DNA of 64,000 nucleotides from Gordionus sp. m RMFG-2023 (taxonomy: Eukaryota > Nematomorpha > Gordioida > Chordodea > Parachordodidae): assembly GCF_954871325.1 (NCBI RefSeq), contig NC_088776.1, positions 27,948,508-28,012,507 of the forward strand. Direction: 5' to 3'. Each line of letters opens with the position of its first letter. Within the stretch, counting starts at the first letter, position 1. Made by a program: the position numbers and the translations under genes. Below, one piece after another: positions 45,757 to 58,624 of this stretch. The notes below the pieces were generated by a model. That model was not told the DNA's origin and did no database searches. It saw only the letters and a list, made by a program, of their open reading frames with translations.

Positions 45757-46833
45757 TTTTTCTTCGCTGCAATTACCATTTTATTTCTTCAAACGAATAG
45801 GATCAAAATTTGGTTGCTCTTGAATATTCGAATGACATCCATTTGTAATGTCAGTTAGGCATCTAAGGGAATTTGATGGGATAGTGAATAACTTTGGTAT
45901 CTATTTGTTATTTCAGATAAACCCCCGAGAGAATTAGAAGTTTCATTAGGTGTATCTAAAATTTAATATATAGAGTTAGTAAATAATAGAATATTATATT
46001 AACAAACCTGAAACTGGAGATAGATTCAAAATACTAGCGATAGTAAAATTTGACATTCAAAAAAATGGAAATATAGTTTTTATAGAAAAAAAAATTATAA
46101 ATTATAAAATATAGAAGTTTAAAATTAAATTTGTCGCAAATTTAAGAAAGAATTATTATAGGTTTTAATTTAAGTTAATTATCGGAAGTTTTTAAAAATA
46201 TAATGTTTTTCTCAAAATTTTCTTTCAAGTTTTAAAAGTTTTTTTAAAAAAGGATGTATTTTTCTCAACAAGTTTTTACAATAATTACGGAAAGTTAAAT
46301 TGAAGTGTCGGGGCTTCCACTATGGGTAGAATAGTTGGTGGCATATCTCGATGATTTTTGGTATGCGTCATTCTAGGTTAATAAAAGCAACTACAACAAT
46401 TAAATTTAAATTTTATTAAATTTTAGAACTAAAAAAAAATATTAAAAAAAAGGAATTATCTGAAAACCCTAAATTCGAATTTTCTTTCACTTATGTTTAT
46501 TAAGAAATCATCAAATTTCTTATCCTGATTTCCATTCTTTAAATAACTAAAAGTAACATTAATATATTGTAATAATACTTTAAATTTATAAAAATTTATA
46601 ATGATTTTAAAAAAAAATTATTCTAAAAATCTTAGAAAATTTTTATTCTCATTTTCCCACTTAAACTTGAGTCCAAAACATAAAAAAATTATATTCGATT
46701 GACGATAATCTTCATTAAAGTTTAAAAACTCTTATTAAAAAAAATTATATCAAAAATTTTTAAAAATTTTATCAAAATGTTTTTACAATAATTATGGAAA
46801 GTTATTTATTTAACAATATAAGAATGTTTTTTC

Positions 46834-48041
46834 TTGTGATGTTAAGGTAACTAGTTACATTTTAGCTAAAGAATAACTGCAACTAGTTATATTTTTAAAA
46901 TTGTAACTAGTAACTGTAACTAGTTAAAATTTTTGAAATGTAACTTCCAAAAGTAACTAGTTACTTTTAAAGATATATTCAAATAATTATTTTTAATATG
47001 TTGTGATAAATTAATTTTAAATAAAATTTATTTGTTTAATTAAATTTATTAATTTAAAATTTTGTGAAAATGTCTGATTGTTCCCAACAATAACACAAAT
47101 ACTTATATGTATGGCAGATGTGCAGGGATTAAAATATTGTCTACCTTGCTAGTATTGAAAAAAGGTAACTAAAATCAAATAATTATTTATAAATTAATAA
47201 TATCATGTTATAGGTTTAATAATCTTTATGATAATGACAACATCATTGCTGCACAATTCTTCACCCTTTATTTAAAACTGACTGGCCTTGGATTAGGCAA
47301 GAAAGGAATAAAGCAAAAAAGGAGGAAATTTTAAATTTAATAAATACCTTAATACCTCAAAGTGAATCCCAGACGAATGAATCATGCTCAAAACCAACAT
47401 CACTTGATGTAGTTGGATTTTTTGACCTAAAGCGCCAAAATATTCTGGAAAATGAACTTATAGAAAACTTTATCAAATCTAACAACACTTTTTCTTTATA
47501 TAACGATTTTCTAAAGTTAAAATTACTCTTTATTAAATATAATGTTGTTCTAACATCAAGTGCTCCCGTAGAGCGCTTATTCAGTCTAGGTAAGCTCATT
47601 TTTGAAGAAAAACGAGCACGTCTCCTAGATAATAACTTTGAAATTAATTTGTTGTTAAAAGCAAATAAACATTTATTAGATTCTAATTTTTATGAAAAAT
47701 AAATGTTTTATTTTCAATGCAAATATATATTTTTATATTCGATGTAAATATTCAATTTTGCGATATTTTTTTATATAAATAAATTGTATATTATTTTAAA
47801 TAACTGATTATACTTTGTTTATCCTAATTTTTTTTATATTAAATAAATGCATTCAATAAATAAATAATGCGCATATGAAGGATGTATAAAGTAAGTAACT
47901 AGTTACTTTTGAAAATAACTGAAACTAATAACTAGTTACTTTTGTAAAAATGTAACTAGTAACTGTAACTAGTTATGTTTTTGCCAATGTAACTAGTAAC
48001 TGTAACTAATTATGTTTCAAAAGTAACTTTTAACATCACTA
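46834..48041 (+). mobile_element. Small hAT element with GTAACTAGTTAC subterminal repeats
   Basis: The ends are TTGTGATGTTAA on the left and TAGTGATGTTAAAAG reversed on the right. The target duplication is GTTTTTTC (left exact; right with an expanded T run). The intact site is readable from the mariner element's other terminus. Both subterminal regions contain around a dozen copies of TAACTAGTTAC or near forms. The coding part is a C-terminal fragment. Confidence 0.8.
47253..47702 (+). pseudogene. hAT transposase C-terminus with hATC domain
   Basis: An open frame of ~149 codons begins within ILHPLFKTDWPW (the HP.FK..W block after the hAT catalytic region) and runs through a helical linker to SSAPVERLFSLGKLIFEEKR and LLLKANKHLL before TAA 47700-47702. 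This C-terminal half is intact in frame, while everything N-terminal (BED finger, catalytic Asp residues) is deleted. No in-frame start fits the upstream side, where a 1-base shift is likely. It could at most give a dimerisation fragment. Confidence 0.7.
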
Positions 48042-49818
48042 GTTTTTTTTTTCACATTATGAAAATGTGTTACAACAAATCATATTATTACTGTATGTTG
48101 TTGATAGAGGTGGCCCCTCCACTTTCTGAGCGAATGAAGCAGAATACCCCCCTGAAAAGTACCCCCTTGAAAAGTATCACCCCCCCCCCCTTGAAAAAAT
48201 GATAATTATTTTATGACACCCATAAATTTCAAAAATAATTTTTATTGTATCAATTTTTAAAATATAATTTAAATAAAATGCAAAAAAAATATACTTTATA
48301 AATATTATTTTTAAATTAATAATTTAGATAAATTAGAGGAAGAGAAAGCGAATTTATAATTTCATCAATATTTAATTGTTTAAATAAATTTTTTCCCATT
48401 GATAATATGGTTAAATTATTGAGAAATGAATCTTTCATGGTACTACGAAGTCTTGTTTTAATTAATTTAATTTTACTCATGACTCTTTCGGCAGTACACG
48501 AGGTTGTAGGAAGTGCAGCATAAAACACACCTATTTTAAAGCTAAAATTTTTTTTATATTTAATGATGAAAGTATATATACCTCTCCTTTTTTGATTGTA
48601 ATGTTTAAAGTCTAGAACTTTCAAAATCAAAAGGTAGATTTCTCTCCTTCATAAAATCTTGTGCCTTTGAAAAACATCCAAAAATTCAGTGTTTCTATTA
48701 GATTAAAAAATAATTAAGACAATAATTCATTTTATACTTCTCAAATTAATTAAGCAATCTTTTATCAATTGAATTTGATTTATTCCAAACCCTATATCCT
48801 TCGAAATGGTATGCAATTTTGTACAAGCCAAACTTGTTATCAACAATATTTTATCCAAAACACAAAGTGATAAGATAAAATCAAATTTTTCTATTCCAAA
48901 GACTATAGCACTAGCCATAGTGGAAGTGGCAGGATCTTCAGAATCCTTTAAATTTGTTAAAGCTGCCCTCAAGGTAGCATAAAGTAGAAAAAAATTTACA
49001 ATAGCTTTATATGACGATAGCCAGCTTCTAAATGAAAAGACATTTTAAATCTAAATAAATAAGGTACTATAACCGAGTGTTATTCTTGATGCGTAGAAAT
49101 CGTTGCGATTTTTTCAGATCATTACACTGACATTTTTTGAGTACCTCATATCTTTTTACACCATTAAAATAGATATAAATCTCATCTAGTATTCTAGAAC
49201 ATTTCGAAGTTCTTTAATTGATTGGCATAATTGAACAATGATTAAATTTAATCGATGACAATAACATAAAATAAAAGCTACCTTTGGCGCCTCTGCTTTA
49301 ATCAAGGCCTGCACACCATTGATTCTTCCACTCATGTTTGAGGCGCCATCATAACTTTGCCCAACTAGAAATTCAAGGGGTAAATTCATCGAGCCGAGTT
49401 TCGATATTATATTATGCTTAATATCGAGACCTGTGGTATTTCCCGTACAATATATGTCAATCAGTCTTTCAACGGGCTTCGGCGTCTCACTATTTTCAAC
49501 ATATCTTACTATCAAAGCTATTGTTTCTGATTTCGAAACATCATATGTGTATCAACTATGATTGAAAAGCACCTGTTAAATGTAATCTCATTTTGAATTT
49601 TTTTATAACCATATTTTTCATGGTTTCAATGAGAATATTTATATTATATGATAATAGATTGAATATAATTTCGTTTTTAATCCCATATTTTTTTTATCCC
49701 TTTTTCTTTCTTCATTTTGTTGTATATACATGTACAGGTTCAGAATCTGCAATAAGCTTAATAAGGGCCATCATATTGTCTTCTTGTTGCTTGTTCCCCC
49801 AGAAGGCTTGGTTATGAG

Positions 49819-50230
49819 TGTCACAACGACAGGTTTGTCATTGTGCATCAAAACCTAAATATAAAAATAGAAAACAAATATATATATATAAAGGAAATTA
49901 ATAATAATTATAAATCACGAAATCATAAAATCAACTTTAATTCTTTATTCAAAATTATAATAGTAAAAATCATAAAAAAAATAAAATAAAATAAAATATA
50001 ATTAAAAAAGTTAATAATTTAAAAAAACATCAAAGATTATTTGTATCGTAAAAATTTGCCTTTTTATACTCTTTTCAATCTTCTTATAACTAATCATAAC
50101 TATTCAAATATAATCTTTTTATCACGCGTTATAACAATAAATCCACAAAAATTCTTTATGCAAATTACATATAAAGTACAACAAAATCCAAAAGAAATCT
50201 TTATGCAAATTAAATCTAACATTTACAACA
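49819..50230. repeat. 5' LTR
   Basis: 412 bp, TG...CA termini, direct partner of 52217-52826. It shows the empty site for the MITE found in the other LTR. Confidence 0.85.
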
Positions 50231-52216
50231 CCTCCCTACTTAAATTAGACCCAACATTCTGCGAATAATCAATCTTCTTTCGATCTCGACTTATTCTTCT
50301 TAATTTTTGCTGTCTTCTAAGTTCTAACGAAGGCTTTGTCGCTTGAAATTTTTGAATTCTATCTGTCGCTTGTCACCATGTGAAACGATCAGCTTTTTAT
50401 CGCTGTTGACAAACTTGATACACGCCTGTTTTCCACTATCCACGATTGATAACGATTATCGATGACATCCAGTTTCCTTTCCTCTCTTGTTTTTTGCTAG
50501 TCTGTCTTAATCTTTTTTACAATTTATCGTAGCTTGTTTCTTATCAAGACTAAAGTCTCGGAATAATTGGCTATTATTGGTCAGCGATTAACGATTGCAG
50601 CATAACGTCTTGACCCTACTTTCTATCAATTCGCTTGTTTTCCCCTTTCTCTTGTAATTGATTGGTTGTTGCCTCTAATTCTTGTAATCGTATCTATCTT
50701 TCAGACTTCCGGGTCTTCTACGAGAGTTTGTCCTTGCTGAGATATCGGGTAATCAAATCTAATCTACTTCTACCTAAAATAATCTATTTAAATAACTTCT
50801 GAAATATTTTATCACTTTCTTATATTTATTCTCAAATATAAACTACCTAATACAAATATACTAATAAAATATAAAATTATACCAATCTTATCCTAATGTC
50901 TACATTTATCTCCTCTAAACTAATTCTGCCTTTAATAAATGGCGTAAATTATACTAAATCTTAAATTTATAATACGTAGCAAAATATAATAAATTTTATA
51001 AATATATCAAATTCTATCACCCATCTCCCCTTAATGCAGCCTAGACCCATATTTTCAATGAAAAATTTACTTGTACTCATCCTTTAGCTATTGATCCTCA
51101 TCTTCTTTTCAGCCATGTCTATACTAAATTTATATCTAAAAATCCTATTCTAAATATATATCAAAACCTATCTTAAAAAAATTATCATTGTGTATTTATT
51201 TCCTCATGTACTCTTTGACACTCAAGTCTTTAAAAAAAAACTGCTGAAATATATAAATCTCTTTTCATACATACGTTGTTGAGAAATTAATGACATCTAA
51301 TCATAAAAGTTTTCATACTTAAGTTTATGAACAACCTCTTAACTCTAATCACTATGGTTTGCACCCCACGTCTTTGAAGAACTTATGAAATCTAATCATT
51401 ATAATTTTTCGCACAACCGTTGTTGAAAACTGATATGTATATTTCTAAAGCATGTTTTTCATTTTGTATTATTAGAATAATATTGTATGATTCTTCTTAA
51501 ATCTTATTCATGATTCAAAATAAAAATCCGATCTCAAATTGAGCTCGATTGCGGCATAAATTTTCTAATGAGGAAAAGCCGATTCTCTCTATGAAGATTT
51601 TTTGGTTAATCTACAACCTAATATACTAATTCACATTAATCCTTGAGGCTGTTTTATCTCTCGCAGCCCTTAAAATAAAAATAAGAATTTAATCAACTAT
51701 TTCCTAACAATAAAGTTATATTCTAAATCTTATTCACCGAATTTTTTAATTATTATATCTCAGCAACCTATTAGTTATATTAACTTTCGCAATTTATGTT
51801 TCTATTTCTTTGTCAAAGTTATTTCTAGTGATCACTTGATAATAATTATAAAATCTAAAATATCATAGTCTTTATTAGTTTCAAAATTCCAATGGTTTTT
51901 AGTTTACCAGTAACTTCTAAATATAAAATTCCTAATTATCACCTTTAAATAACTAAACACAATTATATCTTATCTACTATGAATGTTACCTTTGTCTTTA
52001 ATTTTAGATTTTATATTCCTACATAAACATAATCTTAACAACATAATTTTTCCTTTTCATCTTTATTTACATATTTTTCTTACGTTCTTCTGGAATTTTT
52101 TTTTTGTATTAGAATACAGTTTGACACATCTCCTTGTTGTCCCACCGGTCACAATGCGTGATTTGCATTAGAATGAAAGTTGTAAAGGGCCGGTCTCCTC
52201 CGCTCTCCAACACCAT

Positions 52217-52826
52217 TGTCACAACGACAGGTTTGTCATTGTGCATCAAAACCTAAATATAAAAATAGAAAACAAATATATATATATAAAGGAAATTAAT
52301 AATAATTAGGAATCACGAAATCATAAAATCAACTTTAATTCTTTATTCAAAATTATAATAGTAAAAATTAGTGTTGTTAAACGGCTCGTTTTGAGCCGAT
52401 TTTTATAAACGGCTAACTCAATATTTTAGCCAGAAAAATATTGCCGAAGCCTCAAGATTTTTGTTGTAGAAGGAACAAAGGTTTGGACATCTATTAGCGA
52501 AATTTCGAGGCCTGGGCAATATTTTTCTGGCTAAAATATCGAGTTAGCCGTTTTTAAAAATCGGCTCAAAACGAGCCGTTTAACAACACTAGTAAAAATC
52601 ATAAAAAAATAAAATAAAATATAATTAAAAAAGTTAATAATTTGTAAAAATTTGCCTTTTTATACTCTTTTCAATCTTCTTATAACTAATCATAACTATT
52701 CAAATATAATCTTTTTATCACGCGTTATAACAATAAATCCACAAAAATTCTTTATGCAAATTACATATAAAGTACAACAAAATCCAAAAGAAATCTTTAT
52801 GCAAATTAAATCTAACATTTACAACA
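52217..52826. repeat. 3' LTR carrying a MITE
   Basis: 610 bp, of which 223 bp is the MITE plus an 8-bp duplication. The remainder aligns with 49819-50230. Confidence 0.85.
52369..52591. repeat. Palindromic hAT-type MITE, copy 2
   Basis: TAGTGTTGTTAAACGGCTCG ends in perfect inversion, with an exact 8-bp duplication GTAAAAAT at 52361-52368 and 52592-52599. The duplication size makes it a hAT derivative. The other LTR is its empty site. Confidence 0.9.
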
Positions 52827-53902
52827 ATGAGATATTAAATAATCTAAACATCTTATTATAATTCTTATGATAGAACGGTTATTATCTACACATTCTTTCT
52901 GGGGTGTTATAAATTTTAATATCGAATTTTTATTGTGAGAAAGCCTTCCATAATCGGCCATCATATGTGCCTGTGAAGATTCTAGCATAATAATATCACG
53001 ATTAATATTCTGCCATTTATCTAGACCTTCACATGTCCATTTTGAATTTGTGTGTGGACCTCCAAATAAGAGACATGTTAAGCAAAAAACTTTATTCATT
53101 TTAATACTGTAAGTAATCCAATTTCTAGCAATGTTAGTGTCTCATAAAAGTTTTCATTAATCTGTTTCTATTATTATTATCTTTGGGGAATAAATAATGT
53201 GTAGGTTGAAGAGCTCCTACTAGATATTTATCAATTATAAATTTTTCAATTCTTTTTCCAACAATATTAGTGGGATCATTTGATAAGAAGGGGGAGGGAG
53301 GATAAGATATTTAAATTAAAATATGAATACTACTATCTATTCATATTATGCTTAAAAAAATAAGTAGAAAAATTTCCGTCAATATATATATTAAATTAAA
53401 TATTAAGTTGGGGGGGGGGGGTCTTATTATTACATTTATAAACCAGAAATCACTTGATCATGATTGATGTAACAAAACAGTAAAAGAATTAAATAATAAA
53501 TAAAATTTTTTTAAAAAAGTATCCTCACTCAAATTTACTAAAGCAGTTGCTTCGGACCCCCCCCCCCGTTGTAGGGGTCACTGATGGAGAGCAAAGTATA
53601 TATTCAGTACTTAGAAGGTAAAGTATTATTGTATTAAAATAAAATATGTTAGCAAATTATATATTTTGTACCTTTCCACTATGCAGATGTTATTAATATA
53701 AAAATGTAAGCTAAATCAATAAAATAAGTATGTTAAATAAATATTCTTTGTCCAGTTTTAAAAATTACTGAACAAAATTCTAAAACTATGGTTGAAATAG
53801 CTAAATTGAAAAACTCTTAATTTAATATATAATTAAACGTTAAAAAATTGCGAGAAAAGCAAAATATAATATAAAATTTTTATGAATAATTACAATATTA
53901 AT

Positions 53903-53968
53903 AGTAGCTCAACCCCAAAGCATGTTCTTTTAGAACAGAGGAGTCTGAGTTCGATACTGGTAGGTGGC
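53903..53968 (+). other. Degenerate tRNA-like sequence
   Basis: TAGCTCAACCCCAAAGC resembles an A box, and GAGTTCGATACTGG about 45 bases later a B box. The would-be anticodon arm (GTTCT/AGAAC) leaves too small a loop, so this is a tRNA relic or SINE head, not a gene. Confidence 0.3.
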
Positions 53969-54094
53969 CAAATATTAACAATGCATTATATAGTCTCCTT
54001 AAACTTTAATACTTTAAGATGATACGAAAACGTTTATTTCTTGTATTTATAAAAAGTAAAAGGAGAAAATAAGGGTTGGGTGGGAGTGAAGATT

Positions 54095-54285
54095 TTTAAA
54101 AACCCCCCGATTAAGATTTTGGCCAAATAATATTATGTAAGTTTCGAGAAATGGTAAATAGAGATCTAAACCTTTCTACCATCTATCTACTTAATCTTCA
54201 GACTTTCATAATATTATTTTGGTTAAAATCTTAATCGGGTCGTTTTTAATAATCAACCAAAATCGGCTTTTAACAACACTTAAGT
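54095..54285. repeat. Decayed palindromic MITE
   Basis: GATTAAGATTTTGGCCAAAT and its imperfect inverse near 54225 bracket a short centre. The right edge reads CTTTTAACAACAC, similar to the TAGTGTTGTTAAA MITE family terminus, so it is probably a diverged relative. Confidence 0.5.
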
Positions 54286-55357
54286 AATATATAGATATTT
54301 AATTAAAATAGTATTAAAGTTGAAAAATTAATATTTTTATAAAATATATTTTTGTTATATACTAGAAAAATATTAATAAATTAAAATATTGTTTAATTAT
54401 ATATTTGGTATTAAATAGTATTATAAGTTAAATTTTATTTCGTTCATTCACATTTTTTTAATTTCAATTTGAGCTATTCGTATATTCAATTTAATTTGCA
54501 CATTATTATGAAATCTTGTAATATCAAATATTTTATTCAAATTTTATTTATTATGGGATATGGAATCATGTGGGATTCGGATTCCTAACATGGCGATTCG
54601 AGATCTTGAATCCCCACGTTTTATTTGAAATCTTTTTTTTAAATATATTCTTTTTAAAAACCCCATGAGGATTTGGAATATATTTTTTTAAAACAATTAA
54701 ATAATATTTTTTTTTCTTCCTTTTTGTGCCGCCTGGCACCAGAAAATTTTACTTTTTAGAATATTTTGTTATAATAAATAAATTATATTATCAGAAATGA
54801 TAAGAAAATGTTTTAAAAAGTAAATAGTATAAAATCAAGGCATATAATGAATGAAAAGGAATAAGGTTAAAAGACATTTTTTTTGTAAATTTATATAAAA
54901 TTATTTTAAAAAAACGAATTAAAAAAAAATTATTTATTGCAACAATTATTTATTGCAACAATTATTCAATGCAATATGACATTTCGTTGAACATTTGATG
55001 TTGTTCTTGAAACTCCTTTTATTCATGCAACCCATTTTGCAATTGCATAACGATATTTTCCCATATTTTGTGACATTCCGGGAAGCTCCTAAATATTTAA
55101 CAGTTTTGATAAAAAAATTAATATATTTTATGTAAATTAATTAATTTGAGGAGTATATGTGGTTACTATAAAAATAGCTTAAATTGCCTATGATTGATAT
55201 ATCTTTGTTGGGAATTTCAACATCATTTAATTTTATAGTTTTATATAGATTAGAGGCAATAAATGGTGCTGAAATTCTTCCAGCTCATGTTCCTACCCAT
55301 TTTATTTTGTTCAATTTTTAAAACTTTCCCTTCTAAATTTTTAGAAATAAAGTAACT
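54286..55357. other. AT-rich DNA, nothing recognised
   Basis: No convincing frame or repeat was found. Confidence 0.4.
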
Positions 55358-55549
55358 CAGAGACCTGCAGAGGTGCCATTTGCACGGCCCGGCCCGAAAA
55401 AAATATATTATATTTATTTTTAATGGCGATTAAAAATATTTGGTTTTAAAATATACGGCCCAGTCTGGGTATTTATATTAAAAAAATTAAAATACGACTT
55501 GACCAGTGTATACCCGGGCCGGGCTTAGGGTCCGACCTGCAGGTCTCCG
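55358..55549. repeat. CAGAGACCTGCAG-family MITE, compact copy
   Basis: The ends are CAGAGACCTGCAGAGG and CGACCTGCAGGTCTCCG, with 8-bp flanks AAGTAACT / AAATAACT (one mismatch). At 192 bp it is the shortest complete copy here and shows the basic plan: GC-rich CGGCCCGG arms around an A/T core. Confidence 0.8.
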
Positions 55550-55929
55550 AAATAACTGATATGAATTATCAATAAATTTAATTTTAATATAAATTAGTAA
55601 TTGTATTGGGCGAGATTATTTTTCATAGAATTTCTAAATTATTACATTTTGAAATGAAATTTATTTTTAATATGAATTAAGAATCTTATTGGGCGTGATT
55701 TTATTTCATGGAATATCTAATTTATTACATTTAAAAATTTATATTAATACAATATATTCTTTTTAATATTGGTTTAAAATTTTTTTTAATGCCTCAAATT
55801 TTTTTACCCAAAACAATTTCAGAATATAATTTATATAAAAGCCTATAAATAAAATAAAAATTTTATTTTTTATACCAAATTTATGTATAATTATGATTTA
55901 AATATAGAATTATTTTTTTTATCAATTCA

Positions 55930-56093
55930 AAAATTCTTAAACCCGAGCTAATCCCGGAACCAAACCCGAGTTCAAAAATATTTTCCTGGACCGAACCCTA
56001 ACAGAACCCACCTATTTATTTTTAACCATAAACCAGACCCGAACCGAACCCGAACAAAAATTTTGCCGAGCTCGCATCCCTGCCCATATCGAT
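55930..56093. repeat. Possible hAT end with GAACCCGA repeats
   Basis: The segment ends GAGCTCGCATCCCTG (CAGGGATGCGAGCTC reversed), a hAT-like terminus, preceded by repeated ACCCGAACCGAACCCG motifs. No opposite end was found. Confidence 0.45.
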
Positions 56094-56329
56094 ATTTTGT
56101 GTTGATAAAAATATTCACCCCCCCCCCTCCCCCCCGCGCCCGGTATGAGTGATTATTTTTATTACAATAAAAAAATATTTTAATTACCTTTTATTTGATA
56201 TCCATATCAAAAAAATTCTTTTTTACACCCCCCCCCCCCATTTACCCTCCAAACCAAGTCATACCTATCAAGTCAAAAAATGAATACTTTCAATCATAAG
56301 ATATTTAAATTAGCTTTTATTTAATACCC

Positions 56330-56640
56330 ATATCTATAATAATAGAGGAATATCAACTATATGTCTACTTACTTTTTATAAATAAATTCTTATATTTGCT
56401 TGGAAAAAATTATTACCATGCTTTTATATTAATGTATAAATACAAGTAATTTATTATATTTTATAAAAACTAATAAAAATATATTTCATATTTGTTCCAG
56501 GCTTATTTTTTTTATTATAATTAACCTCATATCTTGTAAAAGTATTTTATGACTATAGGTAACTTGCGCCCCAAATAGGAAGTCCCCAGAAATTTTTTAA
56601 TCCCCCACCCCTTAGGGAAATCCTGGCATGCCGCGTTTTA
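56330..56640. repeat. Copy of the right part of the 26048-27122 element
   Basis: It shares the ATATCAACTATATGTCTACT and CATATTTGTTCCAGGCTTAT stretches and the terminal C-run ending AAATCCTGGC. The left part is absent or unrecognisable. Confidence 0.7.
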
Positions 56641-57332
56641 AATTAAGATTCTTCTATATCATGGTTCAAACGTGATAATACCGTATAGTTCTTTATCCTT
56701 TAAAAAATTGAATTCTTAAAGGGATCCCTTTAAAACCCGTGATGATCTTGGATAGTTATGATCCCTTTTAAAATTACGACATATACATTATATATTTTTG
56801 TAAATATTATATAGTTAAATAAATTTATTAAAAATCTGATTGGAAAATTATAATTCATTTATTGAATATTAATTTGTGTACAAAATTATTTTTATTTTTA
56901 TTTAAATGCAAAATATTAAATTTGAACTAGTTGTTAAAGAACTATAGGTAAGTGAATTGAAAGTGTTTGAATTTTTTTTTTAGTTATTAATCCAATTTGA
57001 TAACTTAATCTAAATATCTATTTTTGTTTCCCAACTTAATTTTCTTAAAATATTGTATCAACATTTACAGAGGAAATCTTAATTTTTATACATTTTCAAA
57101 ATATAATATAATATAAGTATTAAAATTATCAAGTATGGAAAAATACTAAAAATATTTTACTCATTTTCTATTTTGATATCAATATAATTCCATACATTCA
57201 AAGAAAATAGTTATTTTACTTTTATAATGAAATTTTAAAAAATGTCATAAATGAAAGCTAATATATGGTCATTGTAATTTTATTCAATTTTTATATAATG
57301 AGATTTATCTGAATGATTTTAATAAACTAAAC

Positions 57333-57604
57333 CAGTGGCGTAGCTACGGGGGTGGTTTTCGGGTTTGGACCCCTCCCAGAGCAAAAATTTATTTTTAGAA
57401 TATACGTTCAAAAGACTTATAAGTGGTGACTTTATATCAAATAAATACCAAAAATATTTATATTTTTCTGGTTTTGATGTTCGTGGAAGGATATTATATT
57501 ACTATTGAAATTATTTTGGATAGTATTATTATAAAGTCATTGAGAATAATCTACTAAATTTATGTATGGACCCCCTCTACGGAAAATTCCTAGCTACGCC
57601 ACTG
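57333..57604. repeat. CAGTGGCGTAGC MITE with exact 8-bp duplication
   Basis: The ends are CAGTGGCGTAGCTACGGGG and TAGCTACGCCACTG, with AACTAAAC at 57325-57332 and 57605-57612. 272 bp, hAT-type. An older inverted copy is at 8550-8750. Confidence 0.9.
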
Positions 57605-58059
57605 AACTAAACCTATAAAATGAAAAACGATTACTTAAAGTAAATGATCTGTATTCATCTCTGCATTTTATTTGTTATTCCATTTTAATATAGAAATATT
57701 CAGAAAAAATTTTAATCTTTGTCTATCTAATATCTAGAATACAATATTGAACCAAACTAATTTGAAAGACCTTGTTTCAATATAGGCCTAAATAATTATG
57801 AAGAATATAATATTTTGCCCTTCTTGTTCCAAATTAATGCTAAAAAAAGATTAGTAATTTACATTATAAACAAAATTAAAATGCAATTTTAATATTAATT
57901 TACTTCAATAATTCTTTGGTTTTATTTAAACCTTAGATCGTGATGTAATTATAAAAATATTTATTTTAAAAATAATATAAAAATTACCTAATGAGAAAGT
58001 ATACAATATTTCTCAACACGATTTTTGTCAAAATGCATTCCATACCCCCCCCCCCCATA

Positions 58060-58107
58060 AAAATTGGATGCGAAGTGTTTCCACACCCATCGCTCATGTA
58101 GATGCTG
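58060..58107 (-). repeat. End of a CAGYRTCTACATG repeat
   Basis: Reverse-complemented it reads CAGCATCTACATGAGCGATGG, like the left end of 60756-61318. The rest is unrecognised. Confidence 0.45.
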
Positions 58108-58377
58108 CCTACAAATGAGATTATGTCAAAATAAAATGTATTTTTGAAATTCAACACGTATCTGCGTACGCATAATATAATTTGACAAAAAATCATTAAA
58201 TTTTCAGATTAATTTCATCTCATATAAATTATTATATATATTGTAATATTATAGTATATTGTATTGCATATATAAATAAAATATTTAAAGTATCAATAAT
58301 TATAAAAGTTAATTTATTTTCTTGCTGAAATAATATTCAAACGTTTTTTATATCCAGTTAATTTTTACCAGAAGATA

Positions 58378-58402
58378 ATATATATATATATATATATATA
58401 TA
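58378..58402. repeat. (TA)n microsatellite
   Basis: About twelve uninterrupted TA units. Confidence 0.9.
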
Positions 58403-58624
58403 CTTATAAATTGTGATAAAGATAATTATTTTATAACTTTTTAAATAATATCTTTAATTCTTTCTTGTCTAATTTTATTCCTAAAATTCTTGTAGTATAT
58501 AATTCACATCACATCCAAATGTATAGCAAATAAAACTTCAATTACAACAATTGTATTATTTTCTTTGATCATATTCTTAGTTTAATAATTCACAAATCAG
58601 TAAATATTCCTATTGAGATATTGG

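Larger units (their letters stand above)
44198..48093 (-). mobile_element. Tc1/mariner-IS630-type element, long TIRs, hAT in the right TIR
   Basis: The ends are CAGTAATAATATGATTTG in inverted orientation, each flanked by TA (44196-44197, 48094-48095). The terminal repeats are ~450 bp. The left carries an internal direct repeat (about 44315-44400 and 44428-44520). The right is split by the hAT at 46834-48041, which accounts for the apparent extra length. It encodes a DDE transposase on the minus strand. Confidence 0.8.
49819..52826. mobile_element. Small non-coding LTR retrotransposon (TRIM/LARD-like fossil)
   Basis: Two direct LTRs (49819-50230 and 52217-52826) start TGTCACAACGAC and end TTTACAACA. 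They are flanked by a perfect 5-bp ATGAG duplication at 49814-49818 and 52827-52831. The ~2 kb interior holds no recognisable gag or pol, so the copy depended on proteins from elsewhere. LTRs differ mainly by short indels and by a MITE in the 3' LTR, which suggests a fairly recent insertion. It interrupts the ZMYM1-like hAT gene. Confidence 0.85.
48316..53285 (-). pseudogene. ZMYM1-like hAT transposase, split by an LTR element
   Basis: Minus-strand order: DPTNIVG and a QPTHYLFPK block (53185-53285); RNWITYS then FCLTCLLFGGP (TTF-type zinc-finger region, 52827-53130); QAFWGNKQQ just beyond the inserted element (49740-49818); then VGQSYDGASNMSG and CYCHRLNLI (49186-49515), the hallmark GQ.YDGA.NM / CxxHrLNL region. 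An EKFDFILSL helical part lies at 48727-48972 and a TTSCTAERVMSKIKLIKTRLRSTM dimerisation core at 48316-48630. This is the full hAT order of the ZMYM1/DUF4371 group with multiple breaks. The elements' own termini are uncertain (GC-rich candidates near 48105 and 53584). Confidence 0.75.

Noticed and set aside
48105-53584. GC-rich candidate termini for the ZMYM1-like hAT
   Set aside because: The two ends are only loosely inverted and no 8-bp duplication matches, so element borders were not assigned.
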